Source of the DNA: Nymphaea colorata
Lineage: Eukaryota > Streptophyta > Magnoliopsida > Nymphaeales > Nymphaeaceae
Direction of reading: 5' to 3'
DNA length: 64,000 nucleotides
NCBI RefSeq assembly: GCF_008831285.2
Contig: NC_045139.1
Location: 25,894,412-25,958,411 of the forward strand
The notes under the pieces are model-generated. The model made no database searches. It was not told where the DNA came from and was given only the letters and a program-made list of their open reading frames with translations. The translations under genes and the position numbers were made by a program. Positions within the stretch are counted from its first letter, which is position 1. Each line of letters starts with the position of its first letter. This document shows, one piece after another, positions 34,351-47,379 of the stretch.

Positions 34351-35726
34351 TTCTTCATATCTTCTCTCTCGTTCGGATTATTTATTTATGACTGAGTAGG
34401 GACAGAAGCTGTCTCGGAAGAATTAGGAAACAGTACACAAATACGAGGCGTTACAAATACGTCCCTCTTGTGCCTGAGGAACACATTATGTCTTCTCCAG
34501 AACTGGTGAAGCTGGAATGCTGGACACTGACTTGTAGCTCTGAGGTTTTGATCCATTGGACATTCAAGGGTACAATAGGAAATTCACATGAACATCAAGA
34601 TTTTAAATCTTGCACCCCACCTGCAAAGGGCGTTGGAGGACACTAGTGCACCGATACTGTACTATACAATTAGATAAATTAAAAAGATAATAACAAACTT
34701 TTAATTTATTTATTCAAGCTACCTATAACCATTAAAAAAATGACGAATTATTTAATTTCTATACAAAAAGTTGTGGGTTTTCAATTGCCCATATTGAATG
34801 ATCTGCCACTGGTCCTCGTCATCATTCCACTGCTTTGTCTCCCACATTAAAATGTAAAGGGAACCACTTGCCAATTATCAATTGGTGAGCAAGAGGTTAA
34901 CAACCGGCCACCAAAAGAAGAATCGAAGGACCTGACCAAAACCGACCATTCTCCTTACCTCCGAGGTCACGGGTTGTGTTGGAACATGGGTGTGACAATC
35001 TCACCTTGTAGGGCCCGGACTCGGGTTTTGGGCATCGAGCCGATGCCCAGGCCTAAGTGCTCCTTAAACAAAAATTCCTCGCTCCACCCCTAGCGGTTTC
35101 ACACCTTGAACATTATAATTTTCAAAAAAATTATAGTAAGATGCCAATGAGGGACTAACTGCCGCAACCTTTGGTTCGGGTTAACTTACAAAAAAGAGTT
35201 CTAGGAACATAAAAAATAATGGTTAAATCGCGTAAAGAGTTTTTATTCACAATTATTTTAGATAAATAAGAAAAAAATGCATAGCCCATGGCGGACGTTG
35301 CTTCTTGTGGCCATTAGGTGCAGGTGATAGCGAGGGCCGGCAGTTAGCCTCGCTGTTGGTCCTCGTTTAATGGCAACAGCGAGGGGTGTGCCCGTCGCTT
35401 CTCTCAGCTGGAAAACAAGAATTAGGAAACCGTTTTCTTGTCTCCTCTCTCTCTTCATTAGGTTTTGGGTGCTTCGCTCTACCCATGGCCACGCTACTCT
35501 TTGGGCTCATCCACTAGTTCAGGTCCCTCTGATCTCTAACCCCTCAATGTGGCGCCTCCCAGTCAGGAACGAAACCATATGTGAGCAATTGCCCACACAG
35601 CCCAGTAATTTTTTTTTCTATTTACATGTCCGATAAATATAAGCTTTTGTATGTTTACGTATAAAATTCTCTATTCTGCTGTTGGCAGCTGCTCGATTCG
35701 CAGACCTAGTCCCGCCATTGCTCCTT
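34351..35726. other. Intergenic; one perfect 11-bp hairpin
   Basis: No convincing gene. At about 35350-35386 CCTCGCTGTTG and CAACAGCGAGG form a perfect inverted repeat around a 15-base loop. 35550-35569 is identical over 20 bases (TGGCGCCTCCCAGTCAGGAA) to 24068-24087 inside the LINE, which suggests a shared repeat or transposon fragment. Confidence 0.4.
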
Positions 35727-35731
35727 GTTAC

Positions 35732-35909
35732 CAAGGGCGGAGCCAGAAATTTTTCATGAAGAATTAAAGTTTCTAAATTTTGACACAGGTGGAAATATTA
35801 TTTTTCAAATTTTTTTTGTATAAGACAAGTGAAATTTTCTAAAATTTACATGTAAATTAAAAGAAATTGAGGTGGGGCTATGGCCCATGCCCTGGCTTCA
35901 CCCATCCTC
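35732..35909. mobile_element. Short TIR element (MITE-like), 5-bp flanking duplication
   Basis: The element starts CAAGGGCGGAGCCAG and ends CTGGCTTCACCCATCCTC; the ends are imperfect inverted repeats. GTTAC flanks both sides (35727-35731 and 35910-35914). It has the same length class (178 bp) and similar left end as the element at 21027-21200. There is no coding capacity. Confidence 0.7.
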
Positions 35910-35914
35910 GTTAC

Positions 35915-36487
<573 letters not shown>

Positions 36488-37199
36488 AGTAAAAGCTGTC
36501 TAAGACTAAGAGGGTGTGTGTGTACGACACCATGAATTTATTAAGAGTTTCACATGTCAGGTCCCTTCAATGTAAATTTTGTGTCTTGTGCAGAAGAAGC
36601 TGTCTGAAATAGTGAAGTTAAACTGTGCATGTTTTCACAGTGTTTAGAAGTAAAATTAAACTGTTCATGTTTTTATCACATTTGAAACTACCTACAAAAT
36701 AATAAACTTTTTCAGCATAAAATCCTTTTATTTTCAATAACATTAGTTGACCTTATATGAAGAATTATGCTCGTGGCTTTTCTATTATACATTCATTGGT
36801 TTATTTTCAAATGTTATACATCACATTACAAACAAGCTGGAGTTAAAATGGATAGGATGTGCGAAAATATATCAGCGTAATTAGTAATTCAATTTTTATT
36901 AAGATTTAACTTTATCACTTTTTAAAAATTTATTATGTATTAGTAGTTTAGTGATTATCAGCCTTCCTTACTTAAATTGTTGCCTCCATCATTAGTTATC
37001 ACATTATCCATAGAGCCGTTTGTTCTCTAATCTTCTATAACTTCAGCAAGTGCATATTTCTAGGTTTCCGTATCCTATCTAGAATTTGAGCAATGTAACT
37101 AGCACCTTTGCATGAGCCAGGTTTGGCCGGCCCTGGTTTGTTCGAACTAGCTGCGCTTGAGTTAACTGGCTAACAATATCTGGCTGCCAAACCTGATAG
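36488..37199. other. No recognisable feature
   Basis: AT-rich spacer between the microsatellite and the first of two paired LINE relics. Confidence 0.4.
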
Positions 37200-40100
37200 T
37201 GATTTTCCAAAAAGAAAAATACTTCTTAATAAGCTTCATCTCACAAAGTACTTTTCACAAAACATCTAAGACCAAAAAAGTGTCTCTAGAAACAGTCATG
37301 GCCTTGAGAAAAGGTATGATTTCAATACTTACTCTATGAATACATTGGATATCTATATCACATTTTGTAATTGCGAAGACATACGTGTTTTTGGTTAAAC
37401 TTCCTGTCCATCAATTCCAAAATGGAACACACAATGTTAGGGCATTGAAGAACTAGAATCTAATGTGAGAAGAACGTGGAAAGAAGATAGTTAACTTAGA
37501 CATCCTTGTGCGGGAATAGCTCACATTATAGCCTAGTGAGTGCCAAGCTTCTAACCTCAATTCCATGCATACTGAATAGGAAGATCCTTGACATTTCAAC
37601 ACTAACCTTCATGATTGTTCTTTCCTCACAGTATTTAGGAGATTTTGTGACATTAGTCACTGACCTAACAAAAGCTTTAGAAAATAAAAGAGAATGAAAT
37701 GGAACATAGTCCATAATTCTACAGCCAAAAGTACCCTACAATCCTCAACTCCTTCATCACTAAGGCGTGTAAGTTACAAACAAAAGCTTCAAATATGATA
37801 AGAAGGAAGTAAAAAGATAAGGATCTCCTTGTTCAAGCCTCTAGCACTCCTAAAGTAGTCTCATTTCCTCTCATTTTTCAGCGTTTTATAGAAAACATTA
37901 AAAATACATGTCATAATTTTGTCTATCTAGCTTGGATGGAATCCCAAATTCAATGTGGCTGTCTTCAAGAGCTCCCAATTCATGGGATTAGAAAGGTCTA
38001 ACTGACTGCACATTCTAAATAGATTTATGAATATCCTAATTGCAATTTTTACTTTATCACACAACTTTGAACTAAAATCATTTTCCCCATATTGTTTTAA
38101 CATAAGAACCATAAGTTTAGAAATTAACTTATTAAAGGTTATTGCTATGTAATCAACAGCATGAGTAGCATTAATTTTTTTTAATAACAATTTTTAAGTG
38201 CATTACTTGCACCTTCTTTGCGAGCTTGCCATAATTAAAAATGTTTCTAATAAACTTTAATATATCTGTCCCCACAATGTTTTAGAGTTTTTAAAGGATG
38301 TATTAGGAAGTCCATTGAAACTAAATGAATTGTGCTACTTAGATTCCAATAAAACTCAACCACCAAATGGCCCCAACAACAGCTAGGAAACTTTAGAAGC
38401 TTTTTAGAGCAGAGCCGAAATACACTTTCATGATTTAAAGACTCCTCCGCTCCACTAACCATTGTTTTAATCTCATTTTTCTAATATCTTTCTTTAACAC
38501 TAGCATCAAAATGGCTCTATCAAATTCATACAACCATTACCAATGAAGCCTACTTTTTTGCTTCCATGTTACTTCTTTAATTCAAGCATCTTTGCATGGT
38601 TGCAAAACAAGCTATCTTTTCACAATTGAATCATGAATCAATAATGAAAGTCAATCCATTCAGCAAAACAACAATTTTTATCAAGATCTAATTCATTTAG
38701 CTATTGCTAGAAATTTACATCACAAACATCAAAATTTGCCACTTCATTCTTATCTCATTGATTCAAATGAGATCAAACATGTTTTAATTTGCTCAATAAT
38801 CTAATAATGGGGCATCTCACTCTTTACACTCCTTTTGATAGCATATTTGTAATTATCGTACAAGTTCCAAAGCTTGAAATATATAAATAAACTTTTTCTT
38901 GTCAGACATGACAAAATTTTATGAAAATGGTTCAATAAAGACATGATCAAGGGAAGCCCTTTAAAATAGTATCAAACTCATATGATTGAAAAAGTTATGT
39001 CTCACCCATTTACGAAACAATGGCCAATTTTTCTCCGGTCAAAATTAAGAGCCTAATGATGTTTCAACCAAGTATAACCATGATGTTGGCCACTTATTTC
39101 ATGAATAATTGTATTTCTAATGAAAACATTCTAAATCAACAAGTTAATAATAATGTTGTTTATACACAATGAAGACATTTCAATTCAACAAGCTAATTTT
39201 CTAATTTTTTCATCCACAATTCATGCTAGCCTAGTAGCTACAGGGTTCAATGTTAGAGGAAAGCTCATATTGAACTTCCTTAGAACATGAGCCAAATTCC
39301 TACTTGAAAATATGGATTCAACAAAAGAAAAAGATAATTCTAGATGTTGATCATGGAGAACATGTTACAGTCTTTATACCAAAAATTAGTGAAGTAGACG
39401 CCTTTTGCTATTATTTCTATTTATGGAAATGCTTTTGATCAACCACATGATCTTTCCTCTTGAAGATACCACTCAGAACTTTATGTTTGAACATTGTTCT
39501 TTGTGTAACTAAAGATTCATTAGATTTCTCTTGACACCCTTGATTTTGTTTAAGTCAAACAACTTTTGCCCAACCCCATAATATTAAATTTTCTAGAGAT
39601 AATCAAATTCTTCAGCCATTCTCCATATTTTTTTCTTTCAAAGCTTTCTTTTAGCCAACTTTAGTTGATTACCCATTATTCTCCATCATTTCTTCATTGT
39701 TCTCCTTCATAGCTAAAAAAATGGATTCATAAGAGAATAATTTAAATTCTTTTAAACAATCTAATTTGAAACTTCCATTTCATTATTGTCAAGAGGTGTT
39801 CTTTTTTTTTTGTGGGGGAGGGAGAGAAGCCAACCTAGTTCTAATCAACATTTCATCACACAATCTAGCATAGATCACCTTACTCCCAAACCAACAGCTA
39901 CCATGCATTCATCACCCACTATGGTTGCAATAGATTTGACTTTAGCTTGAAAATCTTCCTACTTGCAATACAAATGCATAAGGGTCTTGGGAGACCAAAT
40001 GAAATTTCTTCATTTAGATTCAACCCCCTTCCTTCTGGTTTCTTCCCAAACGTTTTTATCCCTTACAAGTTTGGCCCTAGATACCATATCTAGATACTTC

Positions 40101-40200
40101 ATACACCACTCGTCATTCAAAAATTTTGACATTGACTTCTTCAATTAACTTGCCATAACAATGTACTATTGTCTAGTGGCAAAGAATAAGTAATATTTTT
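37200..40200 (-). mobile_element. Degenerate LINE, copy 1 (minus strand)
   Basis: On the minus strand at 38190-37900 the text reads like a LINE RT: FNKLISKLMV then SNPMNWELLKTATLNLGFHPS and IDKIMTCIFNV. Landmarks recur in the second copy about 3.1 kb to the right: AAGATCCTTGA.ATTTCAACACTA (37579 and 40714), ACCATGATGTTGGCCACT (39078 and 42077) and CCCTTGATTTTGTTTA (39538 and 42828). Upstream (39.4-40.2 kb) should correspond to ORF1 and the endonuclease. Many stops are present. Both ends are approximate. Confidence 0.7.
37895..38190 (-). pseudogene. LINE reverse transcriptase relic, copy 1
   Basis: The frame of 87 codons matches the RT core of plant LINEs from the region after PIxLxNxxYKIxSK (here YIAITFNKLISKLMV) to GFHPSxIDKIMTC. 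The A-box aspartates are not recognisable, so part of the domain has been lost. Confidence 0.65.
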
Positions 40201-41187
40201 CCAAAGATGAACATACTTCTTACTATGTAGGAACGGACTCACAAAATACTTTTAACAAAAAATTTATGATCACAATATATGTTTAAATATGCATGGAAAA
40301 GTAGATTTACCATATTTATTTCATAAATACTTTTAGATCTTAGTATCATATTTTGAAGTGAGAAGAGAATAAATGTTTTTGTTCTATTAGGTAAAACCTC
40401 TTATTATTATTAGCCTCTTTTTTAAAAAATTTAGAGAACAAGAATTCCAAAATGAAAGACACATAAATCATTTATTTTAATATGATGAGAATATAGAAAT
40501 AACCTATTTGGTTTAGACAATGACATCAAACAAAAGACAATAATTTTACCTTCTAGTAAGCTAACTTATTTTAAACATTTGAGATGCCTCTTCCTGATCT
40601 TAAACTTTAAGCTGCATTTATGAGAGTGTCATCCAAAATGTTGTGTATAAGTACCTCAGCCCAATGAGTGCACAAGATACTCATCTCAATTTTAGCCACA
40701 TCAAATGAGAAGATCCTTGAATTTTCAACACTAGATTTGATGTACGTTCTTTCTTCAAAGTCATTAGAAATATATTAGACAATAACATAACAAAAAACTT
40801 TGTAGAATAAAAGGTCATCATCAATGAACAAAGTCAAACATAATCCAAGATTCACATGGCTAAAAAAAGTAGCTTTGATTTCTTTGTTCATCGCTTGGGC
40901 TTGTAAATTACAAATAAAAGTTTTGACTATAAATAGAAACAATAGGATAACAAGTCTCCTTGTTCAAGCCTTTTATACTTCCTCCCTTCCATTCATTAGA
41001 ATTGTTTACACACCATGAGTTTGTCTACTTTGCTTGAATGAAGCTCCAAATGCAATATAGTTGCCTTAAAAAAGCTCTTAGTTAACTCTTTCATAGGCCT
41101 TATATGGTTTAACTTGTTGTATACTTCAGGAGATTTACCAATCCTTCATTGAAATTCTGAATTTGTAATATGACTCATTTGAACTAA

Positions 41188-41349
41188 AATAATTTTTCCC
41201 AGAAGGTCTTTCTATCTAAATACCGTAACTATAAATATAATATGTCCAAGTGCTATTGCTATGTAAAAAATAATTTTTCCCAGAAGGTCTTTCTATCTAA
41301 ATACCGTAACTATAAATATAATATGTCCAAGTGCTATTGCTATGTAATT
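41188..41349. repeat. Perfect 81-bp tandem duplication
   Basis: 41188-41268 and 41269-41349 appear identical. The rest of the surrounding LINE is heavily decayed, so this duplication is much younger, or is an assembly artefact. Confidence 0.9.
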
Positions 41350-42479
41350 AGTACCAACTTGAGTAGCATTAGCTTTTTAAATTAACACTAAGTGCAAGTG
41401 ATATTACTTACAAGCTTACCTTTATCAAAATGGGCAAACCTGCAGCACACTTCTAGGATTTGAGGACTCCTTTTTTCTACTAATGATTTTGTTAACCTCA
41501 TTTTCCTCATATCTTTAACATTGCCATGAAAATAAATTAAAATAAAATGTGTACTTATAACTAATCCAAATTTAGTTTCTTGCTTTCACATTACTTCTTT
41601 TACCTGAAAGGGTTTTTGTAAGTTTTTCAAGAACAAATTTGTGAACATTCATAATAGAATAATCAATTACAAAGAAAATCAATTGGTTTAGCAACACCAT
41701 AATATTTGGCAAGATCTATGTCATATAGCTCTTATTGAAGATCCATAATACAAATATCAATTTTGCCTTCTCCACCCTTATCACGTTGATATTATAAGAT
41801 TGAACTTGTTATAATATGCTTAGTGGTCTTATCAATGGACAACCACCAGATACTCTTCATGCTTCATTGATAACATATTTGCACTCATTGTACAACTTTT
41901 CATGCTTAAAAGACAAATAACTTTTTTAATTAGGAATGAGAAGACTTTATAAAAGTAATCCACTAAAGTTGCATGCTTAGAGGAAGCCCTTTGAAATAGC
42001 TTTAAGCTTGTATGATTGAAACTGATTTTGCATTAGACAAACTTGAGAGTCTCATGATGATTGGTCTAAGAAAGACCATGATGTTGGCCACTGTTTTCAT
42101 GAAAAGTTCTATTGCTAATGAAAACATTAAAAGACATACGATCTCAAATAGATGGAGACGTTTTTATTTTCTCTTGATTGGATCTAACAACGTTTAAGGT
42201 TCCACCAACTTTATCTAGATGAGAGATGATTTCATGAACACTTTTTCTAATTCTAGTGATGAAACTCAATAAGGTTTTAATGTCAATATCAGTGTACACT
42301 CCTTGAACATCAATAAATTTGTTTTTTATTAAATACAAAAACATGTTTTGATCAAGCAAGCAAATTTCTTGATCGTGTCATCCACAAATCAGTCTAAGAA
42401 TAACTCATTTATTAAACTTCCTTACAACATGAGTAAAATTATAATTTGACAATGCCAAATCAATAAAAAAAGGAAGATT

Positions 42480-42564
42480 CTGGAGATTCAATCATTGAAA
42501 AGAAGATGGAGATCTCATCAGGAAGCTCAGCCAGCCCATGAGCATTCCAACTCATAATCTTCAT
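42480..42564 (-). pseudogene. LINE ORF2 endonuclease N-terminus
   Basis: Reading the minus strand from the ATG at 42564-42562 gives MKIMSWNAHGL..., matching the strand-1 asparagine motif (W-N-x-x-G-L) of the exonuclease/endonuclease/phosphatase fold that nicks target DNA in LINE retrotransposition. The frame is soon interrupted (stop after about 27 codons). Confidence 0.75.
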
Positions 42565-43669
42565 AAAGATCTAGTGGAGTGACCACTTGCAGCTAAACAA
42601 TCTTCCAATTGCAACAACTTTATGTAGCTCTCCTTATCATTATCGATATAGCTTTGCCATCTTTATAGAATGTTCTTCTGTTACTAATATTTTTGATATG
42701 ATTTTTTTCTAGAGAAACACTTTTCTTTGACTGATCCTTCTTGTTGAAGCGTCACATCTAATTTACATTTGAACATTCTTTTCTGCTTAACGAAAAATTA
42801 TTATATTTCCTTGGAAACCCTTGATTTTGTTTAGGTCTACATAACAACTTATGCATAACCCCTTCACCACTAGATTTTTCAGAGAGATATTTAAATTCCT
42901 CTAGAAGCAAGGGAGACTGCACATTGTATGTAATGAACCGAGCCCAACATCTTGACAATGATATGATCCACCCTCCAAATTCCTTATCAACTTTCCCTCT
43001 TCCAAATCAAACTTCTCCCCACATGAAGTAACATTTATTCTCATGTGAACATTCTCAATGATAATCAATACTTTATTTTGATCCTAAATCATCTGAAACA
43101 TTGTGTTTGATAGCCTTGGATAGATCCAAAGTTGCTTTAAAAGATATGCCATGTGACATCTCTTGTTAAAACAAACAGGGATCTCAATAGTGTGGATGTT
43201 AAATCCTTTCTACATGAAGAAATCATGGATTTAGGGTCAATTTTTTTTTTTTTAATTTTGAGGGATCTCAAATCCATGAATTTGAGGTCCTCAAAGATCT
43301 AAGAGACCCGTAGTAAATAGACGCTACCTATTGAACCATCCACTTTTCTCATGTTTATCAATTACACTAAAACATAGAGAAAAGAGTTCTAGATGGTCCC
43401 TCAGTTGCTCCCTCACTACGATTAGTTTTTTTTTCCTCCACTTACAAAGCAACAAAACTATTAGCATTCCTTTCCTTCAATTTTCTTACTTGTGCTTTGC
43501 TTCAAAGCTAACTTTGGGTCAACTTTAGTTGAGACAACCCATCATCCTCCATTATTTATTTATTTCCTCTCTTTCACACCAAGACAAAAAGATTAACCAT
43601 AGGACATTGATATGCAGTCCTTAAGAAACTTAATTCAAGCTGCCTCATATTTCTCTATTTGTGAAAGGT

Positions 43670-43705
43670 GCCATGTACACACACACACAAGTATTTATGA
43701 AAAGG

Positions 43706-43737
<32 letters not shown>

Positions 43738-43776
43738 CACACAAGAGAGAGTGACAGAGAGTGAGTGAGTGAGTGA

Positions 43777-43832
<56 letters not shown>
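43670..43832. repeat. Complex microsatellite cluster (CA, AT, GAGT, GA)
   Basis: Successive tracts of CA, AT, CA, GAGT, AT and GA repeats are present. Confidence 0.9.
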
Positions 43833-43834
<2 letters not shown>

Positions 43835-45891
43835 TGGCCTCTATGAAGTTAAAAATTTTCACTCATCTTGTTAGGCTTAGGCAATGGGCTGGGCTCATCA
43901 GGTTACATTCAGCCCTTAGGCTGGCCCGCCTTGGACTTGGGTCGGGCTGCACCTATCAAGGCCAGCTACATGTGCTCGACCCATAAACCAGGTTTCGGCT
44001 GCATCTCTCTTTATTTTATTCTCCCTGTCTTAGAGTCTCTTAGGCCGCGTTTGGGTGACACCCATAAAACTGGTTTCGAGCCGAAACCTCGTTTGGCCTT
44101 CAAAACCCGGTTTCTTCAACATTTGGAATACAGCGACACTGGGTTTCACACAAAACCTGGTTGAAATGAGGTTTTGGAAAACCTGCCCTCCTTTGCCTTT
44201 TTCATATCAAAACCAGGTTTTCAGTGAGCACGTGTCTGGCAATGGGCTCAAAGTTTCTGGTGTTGCTTTGTAGCAGCATGGGTAAAAACTATTGCATCTT
44301 TTCACAATCATCAAGAGAGAACCATGGGTGTTTGATTTGGTGTTCACTTGCCGGTCCGTGAATCAATTGCTGCTATTTATACTGATCAGCCCTTTAATGT
44401 GAAGCCAGTGTGAGGGATTGAAGCAGAAATGAAAGTGTTTGTCGTAGGTAATTCCCCTTTTCACTTCAATCTTCCTTTTCAGTTGTAGATAGGAATGACA
44501 TTCTGCAACTTATTTCAATCCCCCTATCTCAACTCGGTAGAATGATGTTGCTGTTGGGTCGGACGCCTTGATATGATATTCATGTCTCTTGCTTTATACT
44601 GTCATGCCTTATATGTTTTATGTATTTCAGTGCCTTTTATGAGAAGCCCTTGCCATGGTTCCTAAACAATGTTGTATATTTAGTGTTTACCTTGTGTGTC
44701 ATCATTCTTTTTTGTGTAGGCAGACTGATTTTGTAACTTTTCGTCTTTGCGATATGGGCATGAGAGCGCATAATTGAACTACCTATTAAAGAGATTGAAC
44801 TGGTCACTGCTTAAGTTAGAGACATGCATAATTGAAAGCTTTGAGTAAGAAATAATCTCTTCAACTTCTAAAACTTCGTATCAACTCTTTATGGGTTCAT
44901 CGTTTGAAAGGTTATCATGCCTATGCATTTGGATGTAGTTCAATATTCTTACCTATTTTGGCTTTGTAAGTAAAACAAGATTAGGTTGAGATGTTGTGGA
45001 GCATGTCAAAGTAACTGGGGTGTTTTGAAGTCTGTAGAGACATTTCAATCTATGTTTGACGTAAGATATTTTAAAATTCTGTGAAGTGCAGTGTTCTTTT
45101 AACAATGCAAGTAAGCGATCTTTTCTGTTTTTCCTTTCTTTCCTGGCATTAAAAAGCTTGATTTTTTGTGGGAAGAATTTATTTTTCAAGTTAGTGGTCA
45201 AGCTAGAAATTCAATATCTTATCATCATGACCACTTTGTTCCCTACCATAATGACTGAACCACTTAAAAGTTACTTATCTAGTCTCACTTTACACAATTT
45301 TATGCTCTTCAGAACACATTAATTAAATCATCATCAAGGAGTTAATTTATTTATATATAATTTCTTACTGTAACTTTTAGTTTATCTTTTTCTTGAACCA
45401 TGACTAGGCTCAAGTGGGCCTTTAATGGGCCTAGCCACCTAAGTTTTTATTACCGTTTTTAATTACTGAGCCAATTGTAACAACTTCGATTTTACATAAA
45501 GAAGTAAGACCGACCGAGAATAGATGGCATAGGATGTGGAAGATTAGAGAATGAAATCAGTGGATTTTGGATTCCAATATATCCATCTACATAATTAAAG
45601 ATACATTAACTTTAGACATCATCAACAAAAATTACAGTAAGAATTCAGTGAATTTTGTCCCAATAACACCTGTTTATGTCTCTAGCCACAAGCATGTGTT
45701 TAGCTATTGCATGTATGTTCTAAGTCTGACCTGTTTACATCTCCATTCACAAACATCATTTACTTGTGTTTGAGCATTGAAACATTAGATCTGTATACAA
45801 ACCTTGAAGTCTTTTCTTGAATGGTCTTTTAGATACGAGGTCAATTTTGTCCTACAATTTATGTGGGTGAGTTATTCCTGAATTAATAGAA
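43833..45891. other. Intergenic; repeat fragments
   Basis: No convincing gene. 43865-43990 is a GGGC/GGCCC-rich repeat fragment. 44040-44260 starts GGCCGCGTTTGGGTG and is full of AAACC.GGTTT words in both orientations, typical of foldback MITE relics; a similar region lies at 52400-52545. The rest up to the Copia element is unassigned. Confidence 0.4.
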
Positions 45892-45896
45892 AGGTA

Positions 45897-46269
45897 TGTT
45901 AGGAAATAAGATATATTGTTGATATCATAGCTAGGTTAGGTTTTACATTTTATTTTATTTTAAGTATTTTATTCTTTCTTTTATTTTTATTTTTATTTTT
46001 CATTTTGGTTTTCCCCCTTGTTCTAGCCGTTGGGAGTTCCAACGGCTCTTTTATGAGCCGTTGGAACCTCCAACGGCTAAAACAGCCCTCTCTTCTTTCT
46101 CTCCTTCGCTCTTATTTCTTGTATATATTCTTTAGCTGCCTATTGTACCAATTAGGTTGTGTTTTACAGCAATTCAATATTCAATCAAGATGATTTACAT
46201 ATTTTTCACTTGGCCTTAGTGCCTTTTCTATCATATGCTTCTTTAGTGACTATTATAGTCACATTTATA
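45897..46269 (+). repeat. 5' LTR of the Copia element
   Basis: 373 bp, starting TGTTAGGAAATAAG and ending TCACATTTATA directly before the primer binding site. It matches 50681-51130 with scattered substitutions. The central part contains four alternating AGCCGTTGG / CCAACGGCT blocks. Confidence 0.95.
46024..46079 (+). promoter_or_regulatory. MSA-like (MYB3R-type) element cluster in the 5' LTR
   Basis: The known M-phase-specific activator consensus is YCYAACGGYYA. Exact matches are CCCAACGGCTA on the minus strand (46024-46034) and TCCAACGGCTA on the plus strand (46069-46079). Two further sites match 10 of 11 (46038-46048 plus, 46055-46065 minus). Because they alternate in strand they also form hairpins (for example CCAACGGCTC / GAGCCGTTGG around TTTTAT). 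In plants MSA sites bind three-repeat MYB factors and give G2/M expression. That this LTR responds so is inference. Confidence 0.6.
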
Positions 46270-46282
46270 TGGTATTAGAGCC
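46270..46282 (+). other. Primer binding site (initiator tRNA-Met type)
   Basis: TGGTATTAGAGCC follows the LTR with no spacer. It differs by one base from the usual plant Copia site TGGTATCAGAGC. Confidence 0.85.
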
Positions 46283-46481
46283 ATTGGGCTGCTTCTTGAA
46301 GATTTATTAGAAGCTGTTTTTCGCTGCTTATGCTGTTGGAGGAAAATTTCTGATGTGGTTATTGCTGCTGATCATCATTTCTTGAAGACCTTTTGCTGTT
46401 GCTCACCAACTGTTTGGTGAAATTTCTAGAAGGACTTTCTTTTTTATTTTCTTGGAGATTGTTACTTTAAATCTTACTCTC

Positions 46482-47379
46482 ATGGAGGACTCCAAAGTTT
46501 CGATCGAAGGAGGAAGTTATCATGCTCCGTACAAGCTTGATGGAACCAACTACACATTGTGGGCAAAATGCTTGGAAATGCACATCAAAGGGAAATGTTT
46601 ATGGGGTTTCATAAGAGGTACGTCCACTCCTCCTTCTTTCAAGTTAACCAAAATAGAAAATAGAGTTGAGAAAGACTTAAATGAAGAAGAAAGACAAAAT
46701 GCCATGAATGAATACTATAAAATCTTAGATGATTGGGAGGCCAAAAATTCTAGGATTAAAGAATGGATTTATGGAAGTATTGAACCTAGGATTGCCCAAA
46801 ATCTCATGTATTATGAAAGAGCAAGTGAAATTTGGGAATATCTCAAGGGGATGTTTACCCAAAAAGTATCTTTTGATTCAAAAAACCCAAAGTATCAAAC
46901 AAGGTGAGAATAATGTTAGAGATTATTTTATGAAAATCTCTAGTGTACAGAATGAGTTGGATCAACTTACTCCCAAACTAGGATTGGATTGTAAGTGCCA
47001 TGAGATTAGAAGGAATGAAGCCGATGAATTTAGGTTTTTTCAATTTCTTCAAGGCCTACGACCCGAATTTGAACAAAATAGGTCAGCCCTACTTTCTTTA
47101 GCCTCTCTTCCACCCATTCATGAACTTGTTACGAAGTTAAGTGGTGAAGAAACTAGAATGAAATTACCCAAAGAATTGGATAGTGTTCTTATTTCAAAAC
47201 AAGAAGAAGAAAATGTTTTAGCTGCCTCTAGACCCTGGAACAACATCAAATCCTTTAGACCTCCTCACTTTAAAAATCAAAATAGAGGGGAATTTAAGGT
47301 TGTTTGTGACTTTTGTCATGAACCGGGTCACATAAGACCTAGTTGTCCAAAGTTGAATAATAATAAAGGACAATCATGA
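46482..47379 (+). pseudogene. Copia gag with one frameshift
   Basis: The first ATG of the gag frame is at 46482. The N-terminus has YKLDGTNYTLWAKCLEMHI, the conserved gag region; WIYGSIEPRIAQNLMYYERASEIW... follows. The frame ends at 46907, while the sequence continues in another frame from about 46890 (QGENNVRDYFMKISSVQNEL...), so one small indel lies near 46885-46905. The zinc knuckle CDFCHEPGHIRPSC (near 47308-47350) is a perfect C-x2-C-x4-H-x4-C. It ends at a TGA (47377-47379) with a further in-frame TAA at 47422. Both are one transition away from sense codons. Confidence 0.85.

Larger units (their letters stand above)
40240..43600 (-). mobile_element. Degenerate LINE, copy 2 (minus strand)
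   Basis: This is a relative of copy 1 in the same orientation, sharing landmarks in the same order and spacing. It retains the N-terminus of the apurinic endonuclease domain at 42564 (minus strand ATG), reading MKIMSWNAHGLAELPDEIS, which is the classic start of plant LINE ORF2. The RT part falls at about 40700-41500. A recent 81-bp tandem duplication lies inside at 41188-41349. The paired copies may be two insertions or one segmental duplication. Confidence 0.7.

Noticed and set aside
37506-37714. Short frames on both strands near 37.6 kb
   Set aside because: They fall inside the LINE relic and carry no motif of their own.
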